Source of the DNA: Lachnospiraceae bacterium
GTDB lineage: Bacteria; Bacillota; Clostridia; Lachnospirales; Lachnospiraceae
Assembly (NCBI GenBank): GCA_910575565.1
Contig: CAJTFL010000001.1
Span: forward strand, 454,630-518,629
Reading direction: 5' to 3'
DNA length: 64,000 nt
The notes beneath the pieces were generated by a model, which had not been told where the DNA came from, made no database searches, and worked only from the letters and a program-made list of their open reading frames with translations. The position numbers were made by a program, and so were the translations under genes. Shown here piece after piece: positions 26,613-33,598 of the stretch (position 1 is the stretch's first letter; every line of letters starts with the position of its first letter).

Positions 26613-26835
26613 GATTTTTCCTTATATTTTTGTTGGTATTGCATAAATCTTACGCTTTGTTTTGTGGTGCGGAAAATAAGGCAATTTTATTTTCACGTAC
26701 ATTCTACCACATACGAAGCTATTCTACCACAGTTTCCTGCAAGACAGCAACTGCTACTTGCGTATCATAGAAAAATCGTAAGAATCCTATGTTTATTTAC
26801 ACCTTTTCGTGCGCAGCACACTCATCCCCTGGGAG

Positions 26836-26882
26836 TAAACTGAAAGAACTGCGGAAAGCCCAGGGGATTTCTCAGAAAATAA
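26836..26882 (+). pseudogene. Fragment of an XRE-type HTH regulator N terminus
   Basis: The plus strand reads SKLKELRKAQGISQK, the first helix-turn-helix half of an XRE repressor. The frame then runs into unrelated sequence after about 15 codons. No upstream start of good quality is seen. It is treated as a remnant. Confidence 0.5.
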
Positions 26883-26964
26883 AGGCTGGCATTGGCTGCG
26901 CTTACAATGGCATCCGCTTCTGCTTTTGTAATATCCCCATAGTAATTCTCAACATACCCTGCTC
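26878..26964 (-). pseudogene. Fragment of a macro-domain protein N terminus
   Basis: The minus strand reads YYGDITKAEADAIVSAANAS, which matches the ADP-ribose-binding start of macro-domain proteins (GDITxxxxDAIVNAAN). It joins abruptly to the XRE scrap at about 26880 and has no in-frame ATG in a suitable place. The remainder of 26613-26977 shows nothing further. Confidence 0.6.
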
Positions 26965-26977
26965 TCCTTTCCAGCCA

Positions 26978-27472
26978 TCAATCCACATAATGTACCCTGG
27001 TTTTGTCATACCTGTCCTGCTGCTCCTTTTCCTCCGCCGGATAACCGCAGGCAATCATCGAAAACACATACAAATCTTCCCCAATCCCCAGTACCTTCCC
27101 CACGGCTTCCATCCGATCCTCAAGGGGCGCAATCCCCAGCCACACGGCGCCAAGCCCAAGGCTGTCCGCCTCCAGAAGCAGGTTTTCCACCGCCGCGCTG
27201 CAGTCAATCTGAGCATAATTCGGCAGGCGGCAGCCCTTCTGACAGCAAACCACAATCCCCAAAGGCGCATCCTTTAACATCCCGGCATAGGGGCTGCATT
27301 CCGACAATGCCGTTAATTTATCTCCGTCTGTCACTACATAGAATTCCCACGGCTGCTGATTCCCGGCAGACGGAGCCGCCATAGCCGCACGGAGAAGCAA
27401 CTCTATGTTCTCTTTCTCCACCTGTCTCTTTTCATATTTCCTGATGCTTGTCCTGTGAAAAATCTCCTTCAT
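26978..27472 (-). CDS. Nitroreductase family flavoprotein
   Basis: The 164-residue protein is a short FMN-dependent nitroreductase-like enzyme. Motifs include RTSIRKYEKR at the N terminus (phosphate contact), AAPSAGNQQPWEF, and the C-terminal GLGAVWLGI and IACGYPAEEK. Members reduce nitro compounds, quinones or flavins with NAD(P)H; the substrate is open. AGGAG lies 7 bases before the ATG. It overlaps the end of the small gene upstream by 41 bases. Confidence 0.88.
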   Translation of the reverse strand: MKEIFHRTSIRKYEKRQVEKENIELLLRAAMAAPSAGNQQPWEFYVVTDGDKLTALSECSPYAGMLKDAPLGIVVCCQKGCRLPNYAQIDCSAAVENLLLEADSLGLGAVWLGIAPLEDRMEAVGKVLGIGEDLYVFSMIACGYPAEEKEQQDRYDKTRVHYVD

Positions 27473-27740
27473 GTTTCTTCTCCTCCTCTTTCATCCTTTT
27501 CTCTGCGTCCATAACAGCATGGCAGTATTCAACCAAATCTGCCAGCATCCCTGCCCGTTTCATATGCCCATTGAACTGCCGTATAAACCGATGGGATTTC
27601 ATCCGATCCCGCCATCCTCCTGTACAATACGCGATTACCTTCACGTTGTGATTTGCCAGCCAGGCAAAGTGCTCCGGAATCGCCGGATTATCATAAAGAA
27701 ACCCCAATGACCACTTTTTCTCAAAATTATGAATCATCAT
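27432..27740 (-). CDS. Hypothetical protein, ~102 residues
   Basis: Not recognised. It contains aromatic and basic stretches (LGFLYDNPAIPEHFAWL, KSHRFIRQFNGHMKR) and a Lys/Glu-rich C-terminal helix. ATG 27740 has AAGG 8 bases upstream; an upstream GTG at 27746 is an alternative. It is coupled to the nitroreductase by a 41-base overlap, which makes a co-expressed pair likely. Confidence 0.5.
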   Translation of the reverse strand: MMIHNFEKKWSLGFLYDNPAIPEHFAWLANHNVKVIAYCTGGWRDRMKSHRFIRQFNGHMKRAGMLADLVEYCHAVMDAEKRMKEEEKKHEGDFSQDKHQEI

Positions 27741-27799
27741 GTACACTGCCTTGTTTCCTCCATATGAGCCGTCATTCGCCCAAATAAGTATAACACAAA

Positions 27800-27964
27800 T
27801 TAAGCGATAAATGTTCCCTTCTTTCCCATAATCCTCTTCTGCCTGTCATTAATCAGCGCAAAGCGCAGCTTCTCATAATACAGGATATCCTCCTCTTTTA
27901 CTCCACTTTCAGCAATTGACCGATTTCTATGTTTGGCCTGTTTAAGGGATAATACATAGTTATC
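27800..27964 (-). pseudogene. Protein-like scrap without a start codon
   Basis: A frame of 54 codons reads DNYVLSLKQAKHRNRS, then VKEEDILYYEKLRFALINDR and a C-terminal KGTFIA before a stop at 27800. A TGA lies just upstream, and no ATG or GTG is suitable. It looks like the C-terminal end of a deleted gene; the family is not recognised. Confidence 0.35.
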
Positions 27965-28037
27965 CTTTCATTACATTTTTATATTAATAGTTTGATCGCA
28001 ACCTCATCAAGATTTCTCTGAACCACCAACACATAAT

Positions 28038-28113
28038 AAGTGCCTCAAAAGATGGCGTAGTGGTTAAGCAGCCCATGTCCTGCTATACTACTGATATCAT
28101 CTCTTGAGGCACT
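28038..28113. repeat. Imperfect inverted repeat, 76 bp
   Basis: AGTGCCTCAA (28038-28047) pairs exactly with TTGAGGCACT (28104-28113). Inner blocks (AAGATG/CATCTC, GTAGT/ACTAC) continue the stem with mismatches. It could be the ends of a tiny mobile element or a remnant of an insertion sequence. The remainder of 27965-28271 holds no convincing gene. Confidence 0.45.
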
Positions 28114-28271
28114 CCTTGTTTCTACGTTTTAACCAACTCTCTCCTGACAGCTCTACCGACCACAACAGGTATCGATCGATGAGCTCAGTTGTTCGGGATG
28201 AATAATTGAACGTTCCCTTTCCATTAACATTTTTTACTTTAATCTTAGGTTTTGTCCGAATTACGCAACAA

Positions 28272-28294
28272 AAGCCCTGCAAGTTCCGGGGCTT
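28272..28294 (-). terminator. Possible terminator after the Rpn nuclease gene
   Basis: On the minus strand AAGCCCC and GGGCTT form a short stem with a loop of about 10 bases, followed by TTTTGTTG. It lies 11 bases beyond the stop codon of the Rpn gene. The T run is short. Confidence 0.45.
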
Positions 28295-28304
28295 CATGGA
28301 AGGA

Positions 28305-29192
28305 TTATATCCCTGCGATTTTCTTTGCCGCTTCAAGAAAGGCTTGTTCAGACATTCCGGCTTTGACAGCAGCCTTCTCCAAAGTAATATCGCCATCACT
28401 ATACAGCCCATATAGTGTTGAAATATTGCCTTCCTTGCGGCCTTCCTTGCGGCCTTCCTTGCGGCCTTCCTTGCGGCCTTCCTTGCGGCCTTCCTCACGG
28501 CCTTCCTCGCGTGCTTCCCGCCGTTCATCCGCCAGCTTAATTGCCCAAGTCATATAGCTCACCTTCCATTCCTCATCGTTATTTACAAGCGCCACTTTCT
28601 TTTCCAGCGCCTGGGTGTAAGAATCCTGTGCCTCTCCGTCCATGATGTAGCGCATTAGGAACCTGAATCCTTCGCTCACGTCCCCCTTATGGCCTTTGGC
28701 ATTCACAAAGATCTTCCAGGCGTCATCCCCTAACAGATGATAAGAGCAATCGCTTAACTGGTAATACTCCCCACAGCGATAAATATACTCGTCATGGCCA
28801 AACGGGTCAAACGTGCAGATAAAAATCACCAGGCTCTTCTTTAACTGGTTGTAATCTTCCCCTTTGGCGAGGATGTTTAAGTCTATAAGCCCGGAATAAT
28901 ACCGGGATCTTTTCGGAAGGTTCCGATTCCTGCCAGTCTGCATCTCCACGTCATAAACCGTGTGTTCCCCATCCTCAACATACACATCCATACGGATCGA
29001 TTTTGCACTTACCATAAGGCCGATGGCCTTCTGCCTCTCTGGATACTCGATCTTTTGGATTTTTACTCCCAGGATCGTTTCCAGAAATGGCTTACAATAT
29101 TCGGGATCCGCCATCACGGTACCGAACATCATGTCATCCTGGATTGTGACTGGTTTAAATTGCCCTGCAAGAAACTTCCCTTTGTCTGTCAT
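28305..29192 (-). CDS. Rpn family PD-(D/E)XK nuclease / putative transposase
   Basis: The 295-residue protein matches the Rpn/PDDEXK_2 family (recombination-promoting nucleases). The PD-(D/E)XK core can be seen in MDVYVEDGEHTVYDVEMQTG, followed by RSRYYSGLID. The middle is typical (FICTFDPFG). Residues ~230-258 are EGREEGRKEGRKEG-type repeats, and the C-terminal tail (AAVKAGMSEQAFLEAAKK) is a helix often seen in this family. GAGGAGG lies 5-6 bases before the ATG. Family members have been shown to cut DNA and raise RecA-independent recombination, and recent work links repeat-length variants to phage defence; which applies here is not known. Confidence 0.88.
   Translation of the reverse strand: MTDKGKFLAGQFKPVTIQDDMMFGTVMADPEYCKPFLETILGVKIQKIEYPERQKAIGLMVSAKSIRMDVYVEDGEHTVYDVEMQTGRNRNLPKRSRYYSGLIDLNILAKGEDYNQLKKSLVIFICTFDPFGHDEYIYRCGEYYQLSDCSYHLLGDDAWKIFVNAKGHKGDVSEGFRFLMRYIMDGEAQDSYTQALEKKVALVNNDEEWKVSYMTWAIKLADERREAREEGREEGRKEGRKEGRKEGRKEGRKEGNISTLYGLYSDGDITLEKAAVKAGMSEQAFLEAAKKIAGI
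28429..28512. repeat. Seven tandem 12-bp repeats in the Rpn gene
   Basis: The plus-strand unit CCTTCCTTGCGG is repeated five times exactly (28429-28488), followed by two variants (28489-28512). In the gene it encodes GRKE/GREE tetrapeptides. Loss or gain of units keeps the frame and would change the length of the charged linker. Confidence 0.9.
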
Positions 29193-29351
29193 GTTTTCCT
29201 CCTCGTAGGAATCTGCCTAATCTTATTATATAATAAGCCAGGTTTTCCCGCAATCCTAATTTTTTAGCACACGGTCTACCTTCCTGAAACAGATCCGGAA
29301 AGCCATCCCTCCCCACCCGGAAAATGCCGATGAAGCATATCAGTCCCTCCG

Positions 29352-29819
29352 TTATCCCTTTTTTGATACGGGTATCCATACCTCATATTGTGCGTTCTGT
29401 GGGTCTGGATTTAAGTAAACCTCAATATCGGGGGCGTTGGCATACTCATATCCAGAGGTCGGAAGCCACTCGATTATAATCCGCTGCTCCAATTCCTGTA
29501 TGGACTGGTTTGTACCTGTTCCAGAAAAGATTGCCCAAGTAGACGCAGGCACAGTATATTCTTCAAACTCATCGCTTGCTTTTGTACTGGAAGCGGCAAT
29601 AAAATACTTCCATTGTTCTTCATTATTGCAGGCACTCACGCCCAAAAGTCCCATTGGCAGCGTATTCATCATTCCTTCCAATTTCTGTATTGTTCCATTT
29701 TCGGCGGCGTCCTGCCACATCTTAGGCACAACCATAAAGTTATTTTCGATTTCCTTGTCAAGCGGCGCAGATACGCCAATAATGCGGAAGGATTCTTTCG
29801 TTTCAATTCTATAATTCAA
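29352..29819 (-). CDS. GyrI-like (AraC effector-binding) domain protein, 5' end disturbed
   Basis: About 155 residues match a GyrI-like small-molecule-binding domain (YRIETKESFRIIGVS, FMVVPKMWQDA, LGVSAC, TVPASTWAIF, EWLPTSGYEYA, EVYLNPDP, YEVWIPV). Many homologues carry an AraC HTH in front; here the only available start is TTG 29819, with no ribosome site. The frame reads straight into a fragment of mobile-element gene at about 29819-29825. It is probably the 3' part of a regulator cut by an insertion. Whether a stand-alone GyrI domain is made is open. Confidence 0.6.
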   Translation of the reverse strand: MNYRIETKESFRIIGVSAPLDKEIENNFMVVPKMWQDAAENGTIQKLEGMMNTLPMGLLGVSACNNEEQWKYFIAASSTKASDEFEEYTVPASTWAIFSGTGTNQSIQELEQRIIIEWLPTSGYEYANAPDIEVYLNPDPQNAQYEVWIPVSKKG

Positions 29820-30034
29820 TGGTCGATTTTGGTGTGATACTCTGTGTCCACGCGCCGTTTCTGCCGTTCTGCCAGTTCCGCCGCTTTGTCTACCATTTGC
29901 CTGTACTCCGCTGTTGCACTGCCGGGAACGTAGTCGGAAAAGCTGTTGGCATCCTTGGCACGGCGAGCCGCTTCCTCATTGATTGGGTAATATGGGCCGT
30001 CCTGTTGGGCACTGGGATTTGTAACTATGTTCAT
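29816..30034 (-). pseudogene. N-terminal fragment of an ICE-type large protein
   Basis: From ATG 30034 the frame reads MNIVTNPSAQQDGPYYPINE, then RRAKDANSFSDYVPGSATAE and QMVDKAAELAERQKRRVD, ending at KIDH and a TGA. I recognise this as the first ~70 residues of a much longer protein common in Tn1549-like elements (with LPD/DUF3560-type content). The truncation coincides with the disturbed 5' end of the GyrI-like gene, so this is probably the break point of an older insertion or deletion. It lies outside the integrase end of the present ICE. Confidence 0.55.
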
Positions 30035-30113
30035 GATGAAATACTCCTTTCGGTGAGGCAATTTGATTTCCACCCCTTTATCACAAGCAAAACCGCGCGT
30101 CCGACTGGACGCG

Positions 30114-30146
30114 AAAAAAACAGGCCAGAGGTTCAACACCTCCGGC
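30114..30146 (-). terminator. Rho-independent terminator reading leftwards
   Basis: On the minus strand GCCGGAGGT and ACCTCTGGC form a 9-bp stem with a 5-base loop at 30124-30146, followed by a run of seven T (30114-30120). A second small GC hairpin (CGCGTCC/GGACGCG) lies just beyond. It would stop transcription leaving the integrase region. Confidence 0.7.
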
Positions 30147-30159
30147 TCGGTTTTTCATA

Positions 30160-30420
30160 TCAGCAAAAGTAGTAATCGAGTAGTAAATTCACAGTAATAA
30201 ATCCAACAAACCCAGTGATATCAACGGTTTTTGACCATTTATGTAAATCATTTAATAGATTTCTAATTATCTCTTTAGATGTTCTTATATGCCGGTATAG
30301 CCCGTTATTCCGGGCTTTTCCGGCACTTTTCATATCGGAAGAACCTCACAAATCTTTTTATTACCCCTTATGTTTTCGCTCTCAAAAGTAGTAAAAGCAG
30401 TAGTAAATTCTGCGTACTAC
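30160..30420. other. AT-rich ICE end with candidate integrase arm repeats
   Basis: Two similar blocks, near 30163-30190 and 30374-30405, each contain AAAAGTAGTAA, a 4-5 base gap, and AGTAGTAAATTC. Such short direct repeats next to int are what the arm-binding domain of Tn916-type integrases contacts. The exact ICE end and attachment core cannot be fixed from one side. No ORF is credible here. Confidence 0.5.
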
Positions 30421-31698
30421 TTATGCCGCCTTGGTTTCCTCGGCGCTTTCCGCCGCAGGCTCCGGCTTGGCCTCTGCGGTGGTTTTTGCCTTGGCTTGCA
30501 GTCGTTCCATTTCCTCCTGTGCGGAATGGAAAGTAGCGTGGGCGTAATAGTTCAGCGTCATTACAATGTTGGCGTGTCCCATGATGTACTGCAATGCCTT
30601 GGGGTTCATGCCCGCGTTTGCCATTCTGGTACAGAATGTATGCCGCATGGTGTGCGGCGTCATCACATCGGGCAGCGGCTCCTTGTGGCACTTGTTGTAC
30701 TTCTTGGCAAGGCACTTGAACATGGCGTCATAGTTGACGGCGGTTTTGGGCAGGCCGTCCCGGTTCAGGAACAGGAAGTCCTTATAACCATCAACCTCAA
30801 TGCACCTGCCGTCCCTGCGCTTCTTCAACACGCGCTCAAACGCTTCATAGGCGGCTGCGCTCATAGGCACTTGACGGAATCCGCTTTCTGTTTTTGGCGC
30901 TTCGATATAGTAGCCGTCCTCGGTGCTTCTCAAAAGCTGGTGGTCTACATTCACAAAGCGCTTCTCAAAATTCAGGTCGGCGGGCGTCAGGCCGCAGAGT
31001 TCGGAAATACGAAGCCCGGTTTCCAGCAGGATCACCACCTCGTCATAATACTTGGCATAGACGGGATCGTTCTGCATGAAGTCCAAAAGCTCGTTTTCCT
31101 GTGTAGGGGTAAGCGGCACCTTTGGTACGGTATCGTCGTTGATAACCTCATTGATCTGGAAGTCAAAGGGATTCTTGCGGAGGCAGTCGTCCTGTACGGC
31201 CATATAAAAGATGGCTTTTAAGGAACGCTTGCTGTTGCAGATGGTGTTGTAGGCAACGCCTTTTTCCTGCATACGCAAGGCCCATTCTTTCGCGTCGGAC
31301 AGCTTCACGCTGTCAATGCTGGCCGCGCCCAGCTTATCTTCGGACAGAAGTTTCATCAACTGCTGGCGGCTCTTTTGGGTTCCTTTCCGCACATTCCCGC
31401 GCTGCCGGATGTACTTTTCGTAAAGCTGGCACACGGTCATTTTCTTGCCGATGGTGTCGATCCCGTCGTCAAGGTCTTTCTGTATCTGCTTGATCTTCTC
31501 GCGCAGGGAAAGACAGGGCCGCTTCCCGGCAGGTACTTTGTCGGTAGGTACTAACTTCCATGAGTAAACAAACTGGGGTTCTCCAAAGGTGTCAATGTAT
31601 TTGTAAGCGTATCTTCCATCTGATCGCTGGCTCTCTCCAGACTTCAAAAGGCGGCCTTTGTTGTCCCGTCTTTTTTCATCTCGTTCTTTTCTTGGCAT
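30421..31698 (-). CDS. int: Tn916-type tyrosine integrase
   Basis: The 425-residue tyrosine recombinase integrates and excises the element. The N-terminal AP2-like arm-binding region (GRYAYKYIDTFGEPQFVYSW) is followed by a SAM-like core-binding domain and a catalytic domain. The catalytic residues are Arg in TGLRISEL, His and Arg in HTMRHTF, His in GHANIVMT, and the Tyr nucleophile in LNYYAH. An Ala/Glu-rich tail of about 20 residues ends the protein. GAAAGGAG lies 9 bases before the ATG. It lies downstream of xis, as in Tn916. Confidence 0.95.
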   Translation of the reverse strand: MPRKERDEKRRDNKGRLLKSGESQRSDGRYAYKYIDTFGEPQFVYSWKLVPTDKVPAGKRPCLSLREKIKQIQKDLDDGIDTIGKKMTVCQLYEKYIRQRGNVRKGTQKSRQQLMKLLSEDKLGAASIDSVKLSDAKEWALRMQEKGVAYNTICNSKRSLKAIFYMAVQDDCLRKNPFDFQINEVINDDTVPKVPLTPTQENELLDFMQNDPVYAKYYDEVVILLETGLRISELCGLTPADLNFEKRFVNVDHQLLRSTEDGYYIEAPKTESGFRQVPMSAAAYEAFERVLKKRRDGRCIEVDGYKDFLFLNRDGLPKTAVNYDAMFKCLAKKYNKCHKEPLPDVMTPHTMRHTFCTRMANAGMNPKALQYIMGHANIVMTLNYYAHATFHSAQEEMERLQAKAKTTAEAKPEPAAESAEETKAA

Positions 31699-31777
31699 TT
31701 CGTCATGCTCCTTTCCATGACGGAAAGAGCCTTGACACGCTTATAACCTATTATAACACGCGCAAGGCCCTTTTTCA

Positions 31778-31981
31778 CTATATTGTGTCAAGGGAATCAA
31801 TGATTTTTTCAAACTGCTTCCGCTTGATCTGGATGCGGTTGCCGTTCAGGATCACCCAGCCAGCGGTGGGGTTTTCCTCGGCAAGCCGACGCAGTTTGTT
31901 TTCCCCGATCCGAAAATATTTGGACGCTTCCTCAATGGTAAGCGTGTATTTCTCCCAAATAGGCACATCGTTATTACTCAT
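31778..31981 (-). CDS. xis: Excisionase (Tn916 Xis-like)
   Basis: The 67-residue protein ([20 protein letters not shown], then [12 protein letters not shown] and [18 protein letters not shown]) is a small winged-helix excisionase of the Tn916 family. It bends DNA next to the ends to favour excision. ATG 31981 fits the usual 67-residue length and has AAAGGGGG upstream; the frame stays open to 32080, but that part covers the direct repeats and is not conserved. Int lies 79 bases downstream. Confidence 0.93.
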   Translation of the reverse strand: MSNNDVPIWEKYTLTIEEASKYFRIGENKLRRLAEENPTAGWVILNGNRIQIKRKQFEKIIDSLDTI

Positions 31982-32019
31982 AACATGGCCCCCTTTCTTT
32001 TCAAAACAAAGGTTGTTTT

Positions 32020-32059
32020 TTGTGAAAGTGGGCAGAAATTTTGTGAAAGTGGGCAGAAA
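32020..32059 (+). repeat. Two 19-bp direct repeats upstream of xis
   Basis: TTGTGAAAGTGGGCAGAAA occurs at 32020-32038 and again at 32041-32059 (period 21 bases, two helical turns), about 40 bases before the xis start. The spacing suggests a protein-binding site on one face of the helix, for a regulator of xis/int. Confidence 0.75.
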
Positions 32060-32436
32060 ATAACGGACGGCTGCTGGCACAGCTCCACGGGAATCTCACC
32101 CCCGCGTGGTTCTCACGCGGCCCTGCTCGTTGCCTGCGACGCTTCAAACGCTCGGACTACGACGGCAAGGGCGTATCATTGTCCTGCCTGCGCGTCGTCG
32201 CCCGCAGGCTGCCACACCTGCTTTACGGCCCGGTAAAATCGCTCCGCTTATCCCAATGAGGGAAAGCCTCTTGGCGCACCTGCCGCCCGGCTCGGCACAG
32301 ACAGAATGTATCCGTCTGCCCTATGACGCGCCGCCATTGTCCTGCGGGCGTATTTGTCAAGGAGCAAAGGGGCCGCCGGGAAAACTGGCAGGCGGGGAAA
32401 GGGAAAGCCGCCTGTCTATGGCCGGGGTCTTAACCG
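32060..32436. other. GC-rich stretch without a clear gene
   Basis: About 375 bases between the xis leader and the HTH gene. A plus-strand frame (32106-32456, 116 codons) exists but runs against the regulatory genes, has no ribosome site and has no recognised domain. I see no RNA fold or repeat that I can name. Confidence 0.4.
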
Positions 32437-32679
32437 TCAGTCGCCAATGGGACTAACGATGGAATGGAGCAGCTTGATTTGCAATCGGCGCTTCATATAC
32501 TCGTCAATGCAGATATGAGGCTGGCCGCTGCCGTCATAGAGCGTCCGGGTACACAGCTTATTGATATAGCCGTCATAATGCTGCAAGACACGCTCCACGG
32601 CTTCGGCGTTACCGGCGCAGGCCGCGTCGATCACAAAATCAGGCAGAGGGCTTTTGCCCTTGTAACTGGATTGCTTCAT
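32437..32679 (-). CDS. Tn916 Orf8-like helix-turn-helix protein
   Basis: The 80-residue protein (DFVIDAACAGNAEAVERVLQ, HYDGYINKLC, DEYMKRRLQIKLL) resembles the short HTH protein next to the sigma factor in Tn916-type elements, where it helps regulate the conjugation operon. GGGAGG lies 9-10 bases before the ATG. It starts just 6 bases after the sigma factor gene, so the two are co-transcribed. Confidence 0.85.
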   Translation of the reverse strand: MKQSSYKGKSPLPDFVIDAACAGNAEAVERVLQHYDGYINKLCTRTLYDGSGQPHICIDEYMKRRLQIKLLHSIVSPIGD

Positions 32680-32685
32680 CCGCGT

Positions 32686-33117
32686 TTAACCTCCCTCCGG
32701 CATGAACGCCATCAATTTTATACGCAAGTCTTTCAGGGTGCTTGTCCTGTGGCGCTGGACTGCGCTGCGGGACATTCCCATCAGGCGGCCGATTTCTTCG
32801 TCAGTCAAATCCAGAACAAAGCGGAGAATCAAAATACTCTGCTCGTCTTTTGGCAGGCTGGCAAACGCTTCGGCCACAAGCTCGTTGTCGATATGTAGGT
32901 CATAACCATGCGAACTGAATGTAAAGCTGTCGCAGGAATACCGATCTACGGTCGAGAGCTTGTCCCAATCAGCCGGGGAAAGAGCGTCCAGCGACACTTC
33001 ACGGTCGCGGCGGCACTTCATTTCCCGCAGATAATCTATCGCCTCATGGTACAGAACCAGCTTGCAGTAGCGGTCAAACTGGCCCCATTCACCGTATTTG
33101 CGGGGGATCGCTTCCAT
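32686..33117 (-). CDS. Small sigma-70 family factor (Tn916 Orf7-like)
   Basis: The 143-residue protein has a region-2-like N-terminal part (YCKLVLYHEAIDYLREMK) and a region-4 HTH (LPKDEQSILILRFVLDLTDE, then EIGRLMGMSRSAVQRHRTST). Such factors in Tn916-type ICEs activate transcription of the regulatory and transfer genes. AAGGGGGTGAGAAG precedes the ATG. It is the first gene of the sigma-HTH pair. Confidence 0.9.
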   Translation of the reverse strand: MEAIPRKYGEWGQFDRYCKLVLYHEAIDYLREMKCRRDREVSLDALSPADWDKLSTVDRYSCDSFTFSSHGYDLHIDNELVAEAFASLPKDEQSILILRFVLDLTDEEIGRLMGMSRSAVQRHRTSTLKDLRIKLMAFMPEGG

Positions 33118-33352
33118 CTTCTCACCCCCTTTCTATAGGGGATGTGGTGGTTCTCTCCCTTTCCGCCAATAGAGCGAATGGAATCTCTCTGGCTGCCCGC
33201 TAAACGCCTCCTTTTTTCACTTTTTTGAAATTTCTTTTTGCGCCGGATAGCAGACCGCAGGAAATAACAAAATTCGCCCGGCAGGTCAAAGACCCACAGG
33301 GCGAAACAAAAAGCAATATGTTCTTTTCTTACATGGTATAGTACATACGCAC

Positions 33353-33389
33353 AGCCGCTTGTCCCCGCTGCCGGGGGACGGCTTTTTTT
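33353..33389 (+). terminator. Plus-strand terminator or attenuator
   Basis: AGCCG...GTCCCC (33353-33366) pairs with GGGGGAC-GGCT (33373-33383), followed by seven T. No gene on the plus strand precedes it in the window, so it may be the leader attenuator of a gene now lost, or it may insulate the sigma promoter. Confidence 0.6.
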
Positions 33390-33490
33390 AAGTGGTTATT
33401 GAGTGAATTAGGGCGAAGATAAATAAGCATGGCGGCGTCCTCTCATAAGCCGCCTACTATTGCCTGCTATGAATCGAAAAGCGCAGACAG

Positions 33491-33522
33491 AAAAAAATGA
33501 CGGCTCCGATTTCTCAAAGCCG
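33491..33522 (-). terminator. Terminator of the SDR gene
   Basis: On the minus strand CGGCT (33518-33522 side) and AGCCG close a stem with a 12-base loop, followed by seven T (33491-33497). It lies about 80 bases beyond the SDR stop codon. A further plus-strand hairpin with a T run (around 33520-33582) overlaps the same interval. The rest of 33118-33598 is empty of genes. Confidence 0.5.
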
Positions 33523-33598
33523 CCGTATATGATAAAAAGCACAGGGAAGTGGCTGCTATACGACGGCTTTTTTTCTCTTGCCGTCGTGCGGCAGTCGT

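Noticed and set aside
28429..28512. Regular short repeats that look like a CRISPR array
   Set aside because: The 12-bp units are contiguous without spacers and are in frame in the Rpn gene.
28097..28528. Basic repeat protein with RKAARKAARKA repeats
   Set aside because: It is the 12-bp repeat tract of the Rpn gene read in another frame on the same strand.
32106..32456. 116-codon plus-strand ORF in the regulatory end of the ICE
   Set aside because: No ribosome site, no domain, and it is antisense to the start of the HTH gene; kept only as a note on the gap.
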